From positions 1,426,001-1,490,000 of the forward strand of contig NZ_CP158367.1 of assembly GCF_040267685.1 (NCBI RefSeq): a DNA stretch of 64,000 nucleotides, written 5' to 3'. The notes under the pieces were generated by a model that was not told where the DNA came from, searched no databases, and saw only the letters and a program-made list of their open reading frames with translations. Source of the DNA: Proteinivorax tanatarense (GTDB lineage: Bacteria; Bacillota; Proteinivoracia; Proteinivoracales; Proteinivoracaceae). The position numbers and the translations under genes are program-made. The stretch's first letter is position 1, and the number at the start of each line of letters is the position of its first letter. Shown piece by piece: positions 1 to 9,258 of the stretch.

Positions 1-1025
1 TACAAACTAACAAAGTAAAAGCTCCTGGACTTAAAGGTTTTTTTGGCAAAAAAAACTTTGAAGTTCTAGCCGCTTTAGACGGCAAAACAAAGTATCAACC
101 TAAACAACCACAGCAACCACAGTTAAAAGTTCAGCATAAAAATTCAAAATCAGTAGATTATGAAGAAATAAAAAGAGAATTGCAGGAAAATAACGAGTTG
201 ATTGCGAAATTAATAAGTGAAAACAAAAATACTTCTAATGATCAGTTCTTTGGTGAGTATAATCAATTATTTAATTTTTTAGTTGGAAATGGTGTTCAAA
301 AACAAATTGCCTATGATTTAATAGTGGAGTTAACAGAAATAAATAAAAGCTCATCCTGCAACTTAAAGGATGAACTAAAAATTTTAATGGAGAATAAAAT
401 TAAGGCAACCCAAAACAAAGTGTCATCAGTTTTTGATAAAAGCACCATAGCTTTAGTAGGACCAACAGGTGTGGGCAAAACAACTTCTATTGCAAAATTA
501 GCAGCAAATGCAGTAGTTGCTGAAGGTAATGAAATAGGCTTAATCACCTTAGATACTTATCGCATTGCAGCTACCGAACAACTAAAAACTTATGGGGATA
601 TAATTGATGTGCCTGTTACAGTAGCATATAATCATTCACAGTTTAAAGAAAAAATGCGAGAGTTGGCTAATAAAGATAATGTTTTTATCGATACAGCGGG
701 GCGTAGCCATAAAAATCAAGAGCAGCTTGAAGAGCAAAAATCGTATTTTGACTATCATAATGTAGATCTTACATTACTAGTTGTAAGCCTTAATGTATCT
801 TTTGAGCAACAAAAAAAGATTTTTGAAGCATATAGCTTTTTTAAACCCCAAGGGTTCATTGTAACCAAAACAGATGAAGCTGACTTTTATGGAAATTTAT
901 ATAACTTAATTTGTGAATTTAAATTACCTATTTATTATCTAACCACTGGTCAAAGTGTACCCGATGATATAACAAAATGTTGCTGTGAACATGTTGTTGA
1001 ACAAGTTTTAGAAGGTGACAAATAG
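1..1025 (+). CDS. flhF: Flagellar SRP-type GTPase FlhF (5' end outside window)
   Basis: FlhF is an SRP-family GTPase that helps set the place and number of flagella. The reading frame is open from base 3, and the upstream part (GLKGFFGKKNFEVLAAL, then a Q/P-rich linker) matches the usual FlhF N-terminus, so the gene is cut by the window edge rather than starting at the TTG near 180. The NG domain shows the P-loop GPTGVGKTTS, DTYRIAATEQL, DTAGR and the TKTDEA guanine-specificity motif. The stop codon directly abuts the flhG start, as in other Firmicutes fla/che operons. Confidence 0.95.
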   Translation, partial: QTNKVKAPGLKGFFGKKNFEVLAALDGKTKYQPKQPQQPQLKVQHKNSKSVDYEEIKRELQENNELIAKLISENKNTSNDQFFGEYNQLFNFLVGNGVQKQIAYDLIVELTEINKSSSCNLKDELKILMENKIKATQNKVSSVFDKSTIALVGPTGVGKTTSIAKLAANAVVAEGNEIGLITLDTYRIAATEQLKTYGDIIDVPVTVAYNHSQFKEKMRELANKDNVFIDTAGRSHKNQEQLEEQKSYFDYHNVDLTLLVVSLNVSFEQQKKIFEAYSFFKPQGFIVTKTDEADFYGNLYNLICEFKLPIYYLTTGQSVPDDITKCCCEHVVEQVLEGDK

Positions 1026-1892
1026 ATGGACCAAGCCCAAAAACTTCGCGAATTAGTTCGAGGTAAACCCTTTAATACAGTACAAAATAGCAACAAAAAA
1101 AGCGAAACTGAGATAATTACCATAACTAGTGGAAAAGGTGGAGTTGGCAAAAGTAATACCTCTGTTAATCTGGCATGTTCGTTGGCAGAGAATGAAAAAA
1201 AAGTTTTGATTATTGATGTAGATATAGGGTTAGGGAATACAGATCTACTCCTAGGAGTATACCCTAAGTTCTCATTGATGCAGTTTTTAAAAGGAGATTG
1301 TTCTCTAGACCAAGCGATTATGAATATTTATGATAATGTAGATTTAATAGCGGGAGGAGAACTATCAACAGATGATTCATTATTAAGCAAAGGCGATAAA
1401 AACTTAATTACTACTAACCTGGAAAAACTAAGAGTTTATGATTATGTAATTTTTGATACTGGAGCTGGTATTTCTTCTAATGTTACGTACTTTTGTTTAG
1501 CTGCTGATAGAGTGTTAGTTTTAACTACACCGGAACCCACCGCGATAACAGATGCTTATGCCTTGATTAAATCGTTATATAATCAATCAAACGAAGTTCA
1601 AATAGAGATTGTTGTAAATAAAGCATCTACAGAGCATGAAGGTAAATTGACTGGAAAAAAGCTAATAACAGTTTCTAAGAAGTTTTTATCTCAACAGCCA
1701 ATATATTTAGGATTTATTTTAGAAGATAAAGCTGTTACAAATGCGGTTAGAAAACAAGTGCCTTATGTCAAAGAGTATCCTTCTAGCCCTGCTAGTAAAT
1801 CTGTTTGCAAATTGGCTGCCAATTTAACTGGTAACCAAAATATAAATCCCAAAAAGCGGGTAGGGTTTCTTGCATCATTATTTAAAAGATAA
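1026..1892 (+). CDS. flhG: MinD/ParA-like flagellar number regulator FlhG (YlxH)
   Basis: A 288-residue ParA/MinD-type ATPase, expected to work with FlhF in controlling flagellar number. The deviant Walker A motif SGKGGVGKSNTSVNLA is near residue 36, followed by the Walker B-like VLIIDVDIGLGNTD and FDTGAGIS. The ATG follows the flhF stop codon without a gap, indicating translational coupling. The length and the position between flhF and the chemotaxis genes fit FlhG rather than a division-site MinD. Confidence 0.94.
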   Translation: MDQAQKLRELVRGKPFNTVQNSNKKSETEIITITSGKGGVGKSNTSVNLACSLAENEKKVLIIDVDIGLGNTDLLLGVYPKFSLMQFLKGDCSLDQAIMNIYDNVDLIAGGELSTDDSLLSKGDKNLITTNLEKLRVYDYVIFDTGAGISSNVTYFCLAADRVLVLTTPEPTAITDAYALIKSLYNQSNEVQIEIVVNKASTEHEGKLTGKKLITVSKKFLSQQPIYLGFILEDKAVTNAVRKQVPYVKEYPSSPASKSVCKLAANLTGNQNINPKKRVGFLASLFKR

Positions 1893-1903
1893 AGGTGGTC
1901 ATG

Positions 1904-2248
1904 ATGGAAAAGAGAGGTTTTTATAGAATAAGCTTGGCTCATAAAATTGAGTATGTAAAGTTAGACCCTACTACACTTAATGTTACTTCAAGCTCGCAAG
2001 AGGGATTGTTATATGATATCAGTGGGGGAGGAGCATCTTTTTATTCTACTTTTATTTTAGATATTAACGAGTTAATAGAACTTGCTCTTGAAACCCAGGA
2101 TGGACAATTAGTAATTTTAGCAAAGGTTTTAAGAAAAGTAAAAAAGGATGAGTCTAATTATTATGCAATTAAGTTTTTACACATAAACCAGGATACTGAA
2201 AAACAGTTAATTAAGTTTATCAATTATTTGCAAAACAAAAGCAGTTAA
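1904..2248 (+). CDS. PilZ-domain c-di-GMP-binding protein
   Basis: A small single-domain protein of 114 residues. It carries both PilZ hallmarks: an RxxxR motif (RGFYR) at the extreme N-terminus and the D/N-x-S-x-x-G motif (DISGGG) about 40 residues later. It is therefore likely to bind cyclic di-GMP. It lacks the N-terminal YcgR domain. The start at 1904 is chosen because AGGTGG lies five bases upstream; an in-frame ATG at 1901 and a GTG at 1895 overlap or crowd the ribosome binding site. Its place between flhG and cheA suggests c-di-GMP input into motility (inference). Confidence 0.85.
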   Translation: MEKRGFYRISLAHKIEYVKLDPTTLNVTSSSQEGLLYDISGGGASFYSTFILDINELIELALETQDGQLVILAKVLRKVKKDESNYYAIKFLHINQDTEKQLIKFINYLQNKSS

Positions 2249-2270
2249 AAAGCTAATTGGGGGTGTACCA

Positions 2271-4238
2271 ATGGAAATGGATAACTATTTACCTATTTTT
2301 TTAGAAGAATCAGAAGAAAACTTGCAGATTATCAGTGACAACCTTTTGAAACTTGAAAACAACAGAGATGACAAACAAGCAGTTAACGAAATATTTAGAG
2401 CCGCTCATACGCTAAAAGGAATGGCTGCGACAATGGGTTTTCAAACCATAGCAGACTTAACACATGGGATTGAAAACTTGTTAGACGAAATAAGAACAGG
2501 TTCAAGACAATTAACGGAAGAAATTTCAGATTTCTTGTTTTTAGCATTTGACACTCTTCAAGATGGATTGACTAAGTTATCTAACGGTGAAGAACCAGAG
2601 TTAGACTTAAGTGTTTTAGAAAAAATCGACGGAGATAATAATAAACAATCAAGTTCTAACCAAACGGAAACTGCCTCTGACATTAATCAATATCATCAAA
2701 CAGTTATAAAAAATGCGCAACAAGATGGATTTAATACTTATAAATTAGACATTGTTTTGGATGATAACTGTCTATTAAAATCAGCAAGGGCATTTATGAT
2801 TTATAAGGACTTAGATGAGTTTGGTGAAATAATTAAATCTCAACCTTCAATAGAAGAACTTGAGGAGGAAAAGTTCGAAAATCACTTTACTTTTTGGTTT
2901 TTAACCAAATCTGAGAAATCTGAAATATTGAAACTAGAAGAAACACCAGAAATTAAAAGTATTAAAATAACTGATTTAGAAAAGGATTCAAAACCGGAAA
3001 GAGAAAGCACAGGGCCTTCTAAAAGTGAAGAAAGTGTACAAGCAAAGAAGGATAAGAATTCAAAAGAGGTAAAGAAACCTACACAAGTAAAAGCTGTATC
3101 AACCATCAGAGTTGACACTACAAGGTTAGACTCTTTAATGAACTTGGTTTCTGAACTTGTCATAACTAAAACAAGTTTAAATGAAAGTACTGAGAACGAA
3201 AATAAACAACTTATAAATGAAGGTCTGGAAGGGTTACATCGAGTAACCACTGAACTACAAAATGTTGTAATGAGTCTAAGGATGGTACCGGTTGAAAGAG
3301 TATTTAATCGGTTCCCAAGAATGGTTAGAGATACAGCGAAGGAATTAGATAAAAAAGTGTCATTAACAATAACTGGTAAGGAAACTGAATTGGATAGGAC
3401 AATAATTGATGAAATAGGGGATCCTTTAGTCCATCTAATTAGAAATGCTATAGATCACGGTTTGGAAAGTACGGAGGGAAGGCAAGCGGCTAATAAGACA
3501 ATAGAAGGCAATATTCTACTAAAGGCATATCAAAGTGGAAATGAAGTTTTTATAGAGGTTCGGGATGATGGTAAAGGAATAGATGTTGAAAAAATTAAAA
3601 CGACAGCTATCAAAAAAGGTGTCATAACCGAAGAAGCAGCAGAACAGCTTGATGAACATCAAATTCTACAGCTGATTTTTGAAGCAGGATTTAGCACATC
3701 TGAGGCGGTAACAGATTTATCTGGCAGAGGTGTGGGTTTGGATGTTGTAAAAACTTCTATAGAGTCTTTAGGTGGAGGTATAGAGTTATCCACTCAAAAA
3801 GGACAAGGAAGCACATTTATTATTCATCTTCCTTTAACTCTAGCAATCATTCAGGGATTACTAATAAAAGTTGGTAAAGAATCATATGCTATTCCATTAA
3901 GCTCCGTAGTGGAGACAGCTGCTATAAATAGAAAAGAGATACAAAAAGTTGGACGACAGGAAGTTTTCATGTTTAGAGGTAATGTACTGCCTATAGTTAA
4001 TCTGTCATCAGTGCTAGATATAAAAGCTACCAAAGATTCAGAACAAGTTTCTTTAGTCATTGTAAAAAAAGGAGACAAGCAATTAGGATTGTTAGTTGAT
4101 GATTTAATTGGTCAACAAGAAATTGTAATTAAGTCTTTAGGACAACTTCTTAGTGATGTCACTGGATTCTCAGGAGCAACAATTTCAGGTGATGGAAAAG
4201 TAATGTTAATCTTAGATACAAATACTCTATTTAATTAA
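2271..4238 (+). CDS. cheA: Chemotaxis histidine kinase CheA
   Basis: A 655-residue cytoplasmic kinase that phosphorylates the chemotaxis response regulators. Domains in order: HPt (P1) with phospho-acceptor His46 in RAAHTLKGMAAT; a P2 regulator-docking domain about 143-238; an acidic/lysine-rich linker; P3 dimerisation helices from about 280; the HATPase domain with N-box HLIRNAIDHGLE, G1 DDGKGID and G2 GRGVGLDVVK; and a C-terminal CheW-like P5 domain. It is complete and of normal length. GGGGGTG precedes the ATG; a second in-frame ATG two codons on is an alternative. Confidence 0.97.
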   Translation: MEMDNYLPIFLEESEENLQIISDNLLKLENNRDDKQAVNEIFRAAHTLKGMAATMGFQTIADLTHGIENLLDEIRTGSRQLTEEISDFLFLAFDTLQDGLTKLSNGEEPELDLSVLEKIDGDNNKQSSSNQTETASDINQYHQTVIKNAQQDGFNTYKLDIVLDDNCLLKSARAFMIYKDLDEFGEIIKSQPSIEELEEEKFENHFTFWFLTKSEKSEILKLEETPEIKSIKITDLEKDSKPERESTGPSKSEESVQAKKDKNSKEVKKPTQVKAVSTIRVDTTRLDSLMNLVSELVITKTSLNESTENENKQLINEGLEGLHRVTTELQNVVMSLRMVPVERVFNRFPRMVRDTAKELDKKVSLTITGKETELDRTIIDEIGDPLVHLIRNAIDHGLESTEGRQAANKTIEGNILLKAYQSGNEVFIEVRDDGKGIDVEKIKTTAIKKGVITEEAAEQLDEHQILQLIFEAGFSTSEAVTDLSGRGVGLDVVKTSIESLGGGIELSTQKGQGSTFIIHLPLTLAIIQGLLIKVGKESYAIPLSSVVETAAINRKEIQKVGRQEVFMFRGNVLPIVNLSSVLDIKATKDSEQVSLVIVKKGDKQLGLLVDDLIGQQEIVIKSLGQLLSDVTGFSGATISGDGKVMLILDTNTLFN

Positions 4239-4253
4239 AGGAGGTAGCACAGT

Positions 4254-4718
4254 ATGTCAACACAACAAGAACAAAAATTTGTAATATTTAAATTAGGTGA
4301 GGAAAGTTATGGTATCGATATTCTAAGAGTTCAGGGAATAGAAAGAATGCTCGAAATTACTAATGTTCCTAAGACAGCTGATTTTGTGGAAGGGGTTTGT
4401 AACTTAAGGGGAAGCATAGTTCCCGTTATTGACTTGAGAAGAAGATTTAGTTTAGAACAAAAAGATTATAGTGATGACACAAGAATTATAGTTGTAAGTA
4501 TTGATGAGGTTAAAGTTGGGTTAATTGTTGACTCCGCTAATGATGTTATTTCCATAAATGAAGAAGAAATTGAGCCAGCACCTTCTGTAATTGATTCAAT
4601 AGACAATAGATTCATCAAAGGAGTTGGAAAAGTAGATGAAAGACTAATAATTTTACTTGACTTGCAAGAGATTCTAAAAAAAGAAGAAATTGTAAAGTTG
4701 CAGGAAATTACTGACTAG
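4254..4718 (+). CDS. cheW: Chemotaxis coupling protein CheW
   Basis: A 154-residue single CheW domain (FKLGEESYGIDILRVQGIE ... VCNLRGSIVPVIDLR), the adaptor that couples chemoreceptors to CheA. A strong AAAGGAGGT ribosome binding site precedes the ATG. It sits 15 bases after cheA and 12 bases before cheC in the same operon. Confidence 0.97.
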   Translation: MSTQQEQKFVIFKLGEESYGIDILRVQGIERMLEITNVPKTADFVEGVCNLRGSIVPVIDLRRRFSLEQKDYSDDTRIIVVSIDEVKVGLIVDSANDVISINEEEIEPAPSVIDSIDNRFIKGVGKVDERLIILLDLQEILKKEEIVKLQEITD

Positions 4719-4730
4719 AGGTGGACAATA

Positions 4731-5342
4731 GTGTTTAATAATTCAATAAAACCCCTACAAAAAGATCTACTAAAAGAGCTTGGAAATATTGGTGCTGGTA
4801 ATGCAGCTACAGCATTTTCAAAATTAATTTCTAACCGAGTGGAGTTAAATGTACCGGAAGTTGAGTTAGTTGGTTTTGAAAATGCAATTGAATTTGTAGG
4901 TGAAGATTCAGCAGTTGCTGCTATGTACTTTAGAGTAGAGGGAGCGTTGCCAGGAAATATGCTGTTGATGCTTCCCTTAGAAACTGTAGACTTTATCTTA
5001 CAAAGTTTGGGCAATGATGAAACAGCTAGCTGGGAAGAATTAGATTCATACAGCCAATCAATGTTGATGGAGATTGGTAATATATTATGTGGTGCGTACA
5101 TTTCTGCTATATCTGACTTTACTCAAAAGAAAATGATCCCTTCAGTGCCAGCTTTTGCAATTGATATGGCAGGTGCAATTATTAATATTCCTTTAGCACA
5201 GTTAGGTGACATGGGTGAAAAAGCTCTCCTTATTAAAACCACATTTAATAGGGATGGAATTGACTTTTCGGGAAACTTTTTATTCTTACCTGAACCTGAT
5301 GCTTTAGATGAACTGTTGCGTCATTTTGGTGTTAAGCAATGA
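4731..5342 (+). CDS. cheC: CheY-P phosphatase CheC
   Basis: CheC dephosphorylates CheY-P and partners with CheD in adaptation. Both phosphatase motifs of the family are visible: ELGNIGAGNAATA near residue 17 and EIGNILCGAYISA near residue 118, which distinguishes CheC from one-site CheX proteins. The start is GTG with AGAGGTGG upstream. The stop overlaps the cheD start (ATGA), fitting co-translation of the two partners. Confidence 0.95.
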   Translation: MFNNSIKPLQKDLLKELGNIGAGNAATAFSKLISNRVELNVPEVELVGFENAIEFVGEDSAVAAMYFRVEGALPGNMLLMLPLETVDFILQSLGNDETASWEELDSYSQSMLMEIGNILCGAYISAISDFTQKKMIPSVPAFAIDMAGAIINIPLAQLGDMGEKALLIKTTFNRDGIDFSGNFLFLPEPDALDELLRHFGVKQ

Positions 5343-5821
5343 AAGAAGTTTTAAAAGTAGGAATGTCAGAAGTAAAAATTACTCATCCACCTACATTGTT
5401 AAAAACAACTGGATTAGGATCATGTGTTGGAGTATGCATGTACGACAAAAAATTAAAAATAGGTGGGATGGCACATGTTATGTTACCAAGTAGTGCCAAC
5501 ACAAAAGTAAAAGAATTTAATGTAGGGAAATACGCAGATACCGCAATAGAGTTTTTAGTTAAATCTCTCAAAGAAAAAGGCTGTAATGATCTTAAAGCTA
5601 AGATAGCTGGTGGGGCTCAAATGTTTACCTTTAGTAACAGCAGCGATATTATGAACGTAGGGGCGCGCAATGTAAAGGCTGTTAAAGACTTGTTAGCAAA
5701 ACAAGGAATTAAGGTTATATCTGAAGACACAGGTGGAAATAAAGGAAGAACAATTACATTTGAAATAGACAGCTGCAACCTTATTGTTAGAGCTATAGGT
5801 AGTGAAGAAAAGATAATCTAA
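5339..5821 (+). CDS. cheD: Chemoreceptor glutamine deamidase CheD
   Basis: A 160-residue CheD that deamidates receptor glutamines. The catalytic Cys lies in GLGSCVGVCMYD and the His in GGMAHVMLP, with the family Thr in between-strand context. A C-terminal GGNKGRTITFE segment is typical. The ATG overlaps the end of cheC by four bases. No cheB, cheR or cheY is visible in the window. Confidence 0.95.
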   Translation: MKEVLKVGMSEVKITHPPTLLKTTGLGSCVGVCMYDKKLKIGGMAHVMLPSSANTKVKEFNVGKYADTAIEFLVKSLKEKGCNDLKAKIAGGAQMFTFSNSSDIMNVGARNVKAVKDLLAKQGIKVISEDTGGNKGRTITFEIDSCNLIVRAIGSEEKII

Positions 5822-5836
5822 GGGTTGGTGCTCTAG

Positions 5837-6589
5837 ATGGACAATAATCAATTATGGATTAATTTTAATAAAGGTTCTTCAGAAGCGAAGGAAGAGTTGA
5901 TAAAAGCCTACTCGCATATTGTTAAGTTTGTTGTGGATAGAATTTGGACTGGTTATAAAATTGGTAGTTATGACAAAGAAGACTTAATTAGTTTGGGGAT
6001 TGTAGGACTTTTGGAAGCAATGGATAAATATAATCCAAAGTTAGGTGTGAAATTTGAGACATATGCTACGCCAAGAGTTAAAGGACAAATTATAGATGCT
6101 ATTCGTAAGGAGCAATGGTTGCCCAAAGATATTCTAAAAGGAATAAACGAGTTAGAAATGGCTTGTGAGCAGCTGGCAACTTCAAAAGAGGCTCCTACCG
6201 AGGAAAAACTTGCTTCTGCTTTGGGAGTATCAGTTGATAAAGTTAAAAAACTTATTCGCTATGCTGGTCAAAAGGTTGTGCTCAGACTAGATGCTCCTAT
6301 TGCGACAGAGGAAGGTACCCTTACTATAAAAGATACAATAGAAGACGAAAAACAGCTATCCCCCCATCAGGCTTTTCTTCTAGACCAACAGCACAAGACT
6401 TTAGCAGAGCTTTTAAATAAGCTATCTAATAGAGAAAAATTAGTGCTAAATCTGTACTATAATGAAGAATTGACGCTAAAAGAGATATCGAAGCTTTTAG
6501 AGTTAAGTGAAGCAAGGATTTCTCAAATTCATACTAAGGCAGTTCTTAGACTGAGGCGATTATATAGCAAAGCCCAAAAGTCATTTTAG
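5837..6589 (+). CDS. sigD: RNA polymerase sigma factor SigD/FliA
   Basis: A 250-residue sigma-28 family factor for late flagellar, chemotaxis and autolysin genes. Region 2 (ISLGIVGLLEAMDKYNP, KFETYATPRVKGQIIDAIR) and the region 4 helix-turn-helix (LTLKEISKLLELSEARISQIHTKA) are intact. Its place after cheD matches the B. subtilis fla/che order. Confidence 0.95.
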   Translation: MDNNQLWINFNKGSSEAKEELIKAYSHIVKFVVDRIWTGYKIGSYDKEDLISLGIVGLLEAMDKYNPKLGVKFETYATPRVKGQIIDAIRKEQWLPKDILKGINELEMACEQLATSKEAPTEEKLASALGVSVDKVKKLIRYAGQKVVLRLDAPIATEEGTLTIKDTIEDEKQLSPHQAFLLDQQHKTLAELLNKLSNREKLVLNLYYNEELTLKEISKLLELSEARISQIHTKAVLRLRRLYSKAQKSF

Positions 6590-6610
6590 AAAAATATGGG
6601 AGGTATTAGC

Positions 6611-7984
6611 ATGGAGGAAGCTGTGAAATACAAATTAAATGTTTCTCCTGATAAGTTAAAAGCTTATCTGGAACTAAAAAATCCAGGAATAGATTTAGCT
6701 GAAGAGGAGCTTAACGAAATAATTGATGAGATAAAAGGTCAAAAGTTTTATAATTTCGATGAAGTTAAAGTGAAAGAGGAGATATCTGTAGCTACAGGTT
6801 TGGAAAAAATCCTGATTGGACAGGGTAAACCTCCTGAAAACGGGAAAAATGGCTATCTCAAATTTCTAATTGAGGAAAAAAAAGATAAAAATCCTGCTGT
6901 TTTAGAAGATGGTAGCGTAGACTTTTACAATTTGAATTTAATAACAAATATTGAAAAAGATACACCAATTGCAGAAGTTATACCCGCTACAGAAGGTGTC
7001 GTAGGATACAATGTTTTTGGAGAGGAAATTCCACCAGTTCATGGTAAAGAAGCCAAGATACCTAATGGTAAAAACATTTCATATAATCCTGATGATAGAT
7101 TAATTTACTCGCAAGTTGATGGACGGTTATCTTTAGTTGATGGGAATATTAACGTTTTTGAAGTTTTAGAAATAAATGGAGATGTAGACTTTTCATCAGG
7201 TAATATTGATTTTATAGGTACAGTTGTAGTAAATGGTAGTGTTAGGGATGGTTTTGAGGTAAAAGCTCAGGGAGATATAACTGTAAATGGTATAGTTGAT
7301 AGCTCTAAAGTCTTTTGCGAAGGGAATCTAACAGTTAGTGGTGGGATACAGGGAAGAAACAAAGGAATAATTGAAGCAAAGGGAATCGTAGCAACCAGGT
7401 ATATTGAAAACTGTACAGTTTCTTCTAAAAGTATAATCGTTAAAGATGCTATAATGCACAGTAATGTATATGCCAAGGAAAAAGTCACAGTTTTAGAAGG
7501 AAAGGGATTGATAGTAGGCGGTGTTATTAGGGCTGGGAAGCAAATATCATCAAAAGTTATAGGATCTAATTTAGCAACTAAGACCTCTATTGAAGTTGGA
7601 GTTGATCCAAAGTTGCGGGAAAAATGCACAGAATTGACAGATACTTTACAAGAAAAGAAAAGTAGTTTGAAAAAATCTCAACAAGCATTAAAGTTATTAA
7701 ATGCAAAACAGCAAACACCAGATGGTCTAAGTAATGAACAGGAACAATTATATAAGAAATTTCAATCAACTGTAACTTTTTTAAGACGTGAAGTTGATGA
7801 ATTAACAGAAAAGTATAATGAAGTGGCTACTAAGTTAAAAGCGTCAAAGGGCGTCGTTGAGGCTAAAGAAAAGGTTTTCCCTGGTGTGAAAATAATAATA
7901 GGTTCTAAATCAAGAACGGTTTCTGATACATCCAGCAGCTCTACCTTTTACTTAGGACATGATGGAGAAGTATCAGTAAAATAG
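6611..7984 (+). CDS. FapA/DUF342 family protein
   Basis: A 457-residue DUF342 (FapA) protein: an N-terminal all-alpha/beta region (to about 170), then a repetitive beta-helix-like segment with VNGSVRDGFEVKAQGDITVNG-type turns (about 200-330), then a coiled-coil of about 90 residues. The exact role is unknown; these genes often lie at the end of flagellar operons. The start at 6611 is chosen because GGGAGGT lies at 6599-6605; the upstream in-frame ATG at 6596 precedes that RBS. Confidence 0.85.
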   Translation: MEEAVKYKLNVSPDKLKAYLELKNPGIDLAEEELNEIIDEIKGQKFYNFDEVKVKEEISVATGLEKILIGQGKPPENGKNGYLKFLIEEKKDKNPAVLEDGSVDFYNLNLITNIEKDTPIAEVIPATEGVVGYNVFGEEIPPVHGKEAKIPNGKNISYNPDDRLIYSQVDGRLSLVDGNINVFEVLEINGDVDFSSGNIDFIGTVVVNGSVRDGFEVKAQGDITVNGIVDSSKVFCEGNLTVSGGIQGRNKGIIEAKGIVATRYIENCTVSSKSIIVKDAIMHSNVYAKEKVTVLEGKGLIVGGVIRAGKQISSKVIGSNLATKTSIEVGVDPKLREKCTELTDTLQEKKSSLKKSQQALKLLNAKQQTPDGLSNEQEQLYKKFQSTVTFLRREVDELTEKYNEVATKLKASKGVVEAKEKVFPGVKIIIGSKSRTVSDTSSSSTFYLGHDGEVSVK

Positions 7985-8001
7985 TGATAGGGGGTAATGC
8001 T

Positions 8002-8304
8002 GTGAGTTTTAAACCGATTGACCTTCAGGTGCTACTTCCTAAAAGTGGAAAAGTAGCGAAAATTTTTAATAACCATGGAGAACAGTTAAATCAATTAGGG
8101 TTACAGCAGCAAACAGTTCAGCTATCACAAATGAAATTAAAAACAGTTCAAAAACAGGAGAATGCCCAAGGAGCATCAATAAGTTCTAAAGATAAAAAAA
8201 GCAAAAAATACAGGAATAAAGATCATAACAAAAAGTCAAGAGATGCAGAAGAAGATACTTTTAAAGACCCAAATAAAGGTAAGTATGTAGATATTAACAT
8301 TTAA
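8002..8304 (+). CDS. Small conserved protein of fla/che operon, unknown function
   Basis: A 100-residue soluble protein. It begins MSFKPIDLQVLLPKSGKVAKI, is rich in glutamine in the middle and ends in a very basic KDKKSKKYRNKDHNKKSR tail followed by an acidic stretch. I recognise no catalytic motif. GTG at 8002 is preferred because AGGGGGT lies 6-7 bases upstream; an ATG at 7984 overlaps the preceding stop. Similar short proteins starting with a 'PIDLQ' box occur near DUF342 genes in Firmicutes, so it is probably a real operon member. Confidence 0.65.
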   Translation: MSFKPIDLQVLLPKSGKVAKIFNNHGEQLNQLGLQQQTVQLSQMKLKTVQKQENAQGASISSKDKKSKKYRNKDHNKKSRDAEEDTFKDPNKGKYVDINI

Positions 8305-8325
8305 AATAAAAAGGGTGTAGTGTTT

Positions 8326-8790
8326 ATGTCAGAACCAGTTATCCTCCTTGTAGGAGTTTTAATTATCATTTTAGCTGTACTGTATGCCTATATCAGAAAA
8401 AAACAAAGCTCTGAAAGTTTTGAATTGGAATTACATCAAAACAACTATGAAGTTGATGAGCTTGAAAAAACTTATCAAAGGCTTTTAATGGAAATTGAAA
8501 GAAATAAAAAGGACGCTATAAACCAAATTTTCTATGCAAAACAAAATGCGTTAAAAGAGATTAAATTGTCACATGAAAGCCAGTTAAAAGCTTTAAAGCA
8601 AAAAAATATTGAAAAAACAGAGGAAAATGCAGAAATTAGCAAACTTGAAGCAAAACATAGTAAAGTTATAAAGCTTTTAGATAAAGGGAAGTCAGCTACT
8701 GAGGTCGCTGAAGAATTAGATAGAGGGGTAGGAGAAATTAATATTATTGCTAGTTTATTAAAAAAGGAGCGTAATGCTAAAAATGGATAA
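8326..8790 (+). CDS. SwrB-like membrane protein (DUF6115 type)
   Basis: A 154-residue protein with one N-terminal membrane helix (about 5-22), a long charged coiled-coil (about 35-110) and a C-terminal helix-turn-helix-like segment, LLDKGKSATEVAEELDRGVGE. This layout and its position at the end of the fla/che operon, behind sigD, match B. subtilis SwrB (YlxL), which stimulates flagellar export. Assignment rests on architecture and synteny rather than strong sequence identity. ATG 8326 is preferred over GTG 8320 because AAGGGTG is 8 bases upstream. Confidence 0.7.
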   Translation: MSEPVILLVGVLIIILAVLYAYIRKKQSSESFELELHQNNYEVDELEKTYQRLLMEIERNKKDAINQIFYAKQNALKEIKLSHESQLKALKQKNIEKTEENAEISKLEAKHSKVIKLLDKGKSATEVAEELDRGVGEINIIASLLKKERNAKNG

Positions 8791-9196
8791 GTTTTTACTA
8801 GGAGTAGGAGTGGGTATTTTATCAGTATACTTGATTCTGACTCTTACTTCTAAGCCCTTGTTTGTCAACGAAAATGATATTTTAACTATAGCTAAATCCC
8901 AGGGAATGTTAAGTAAAGAAGAAGCTAGACAAGATTTATATGATGAAATTTTTATCGAAATTCAAGAAGATTTTGAAAAACAATTAAACAATACCTATCA
9001 TAAAATAAAAATCCAAGAGGGCAGCTCATTATCGACAATTACAGAAAGTCTTGTAAATAACAAAGTTATTTCTGACTCTAATGAATTTGAGGAAACTGTC
9101 AAAGATTTAGATCAAACCCATAACATTAAGTATGGAACATTTTACTTACAAAATGGATTAGAATATGAAAAAATTATCGAAATTCTAACAAACTAA
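8774..9196 (+). CDS. Membrane-anchored protein with MltG/YceG LysM-like domain
   Basis: A 140-residue protein with one N-terminal membrane helix (about 6-25), a short coiled segment, and a C-terminal domain reading KIQEGSSLSTITESL ... NKVISDSNEFEETV ... KYGTFYLQNGLEYEKIIEIL. This pattern matches the LysM-like subdomain found in the N-terminal part of MltG (YceG) endolytic transglycosylases. The catalytic MltG domain is absent, so a peptidoglycan-binding or scaffold role is more likely than catalysis. It overlaps the end of the SwrB-like gene by 17 bases. Confidence 0.6.
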   Translation: MLKMDKFLLGVGVGILSVYLILTLTSKPLFVNENDILTIAKSQGMLSKEEARQDLYDEIFIEIQEDFEKQLNNTYHKIKIQEGSSLSTITESLVNNKVISDSNEFEETVKDLDQTHNIKYGTFYLQNGLEYEKIIEILTN

Positions 9197-9258
9197 TTTT
9201 CTTTTAGCATATTTTCCTCTTCTAAAGTTATAATAGTAATTGATGGGGGGATTTAAAT

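Noticed and set aside
4715-5101. Minus-strand ORF opposite cheC
   Set aside because: Shadow of cheC; no RBS and low-complexity serine/proline-rich product.
5308-5493. ORF overlapping the cheC-cheD junction in another frame
   Set aside because: Fully explained by cheC and cheD, which overlap by ATGA; the product has no plausible fold.
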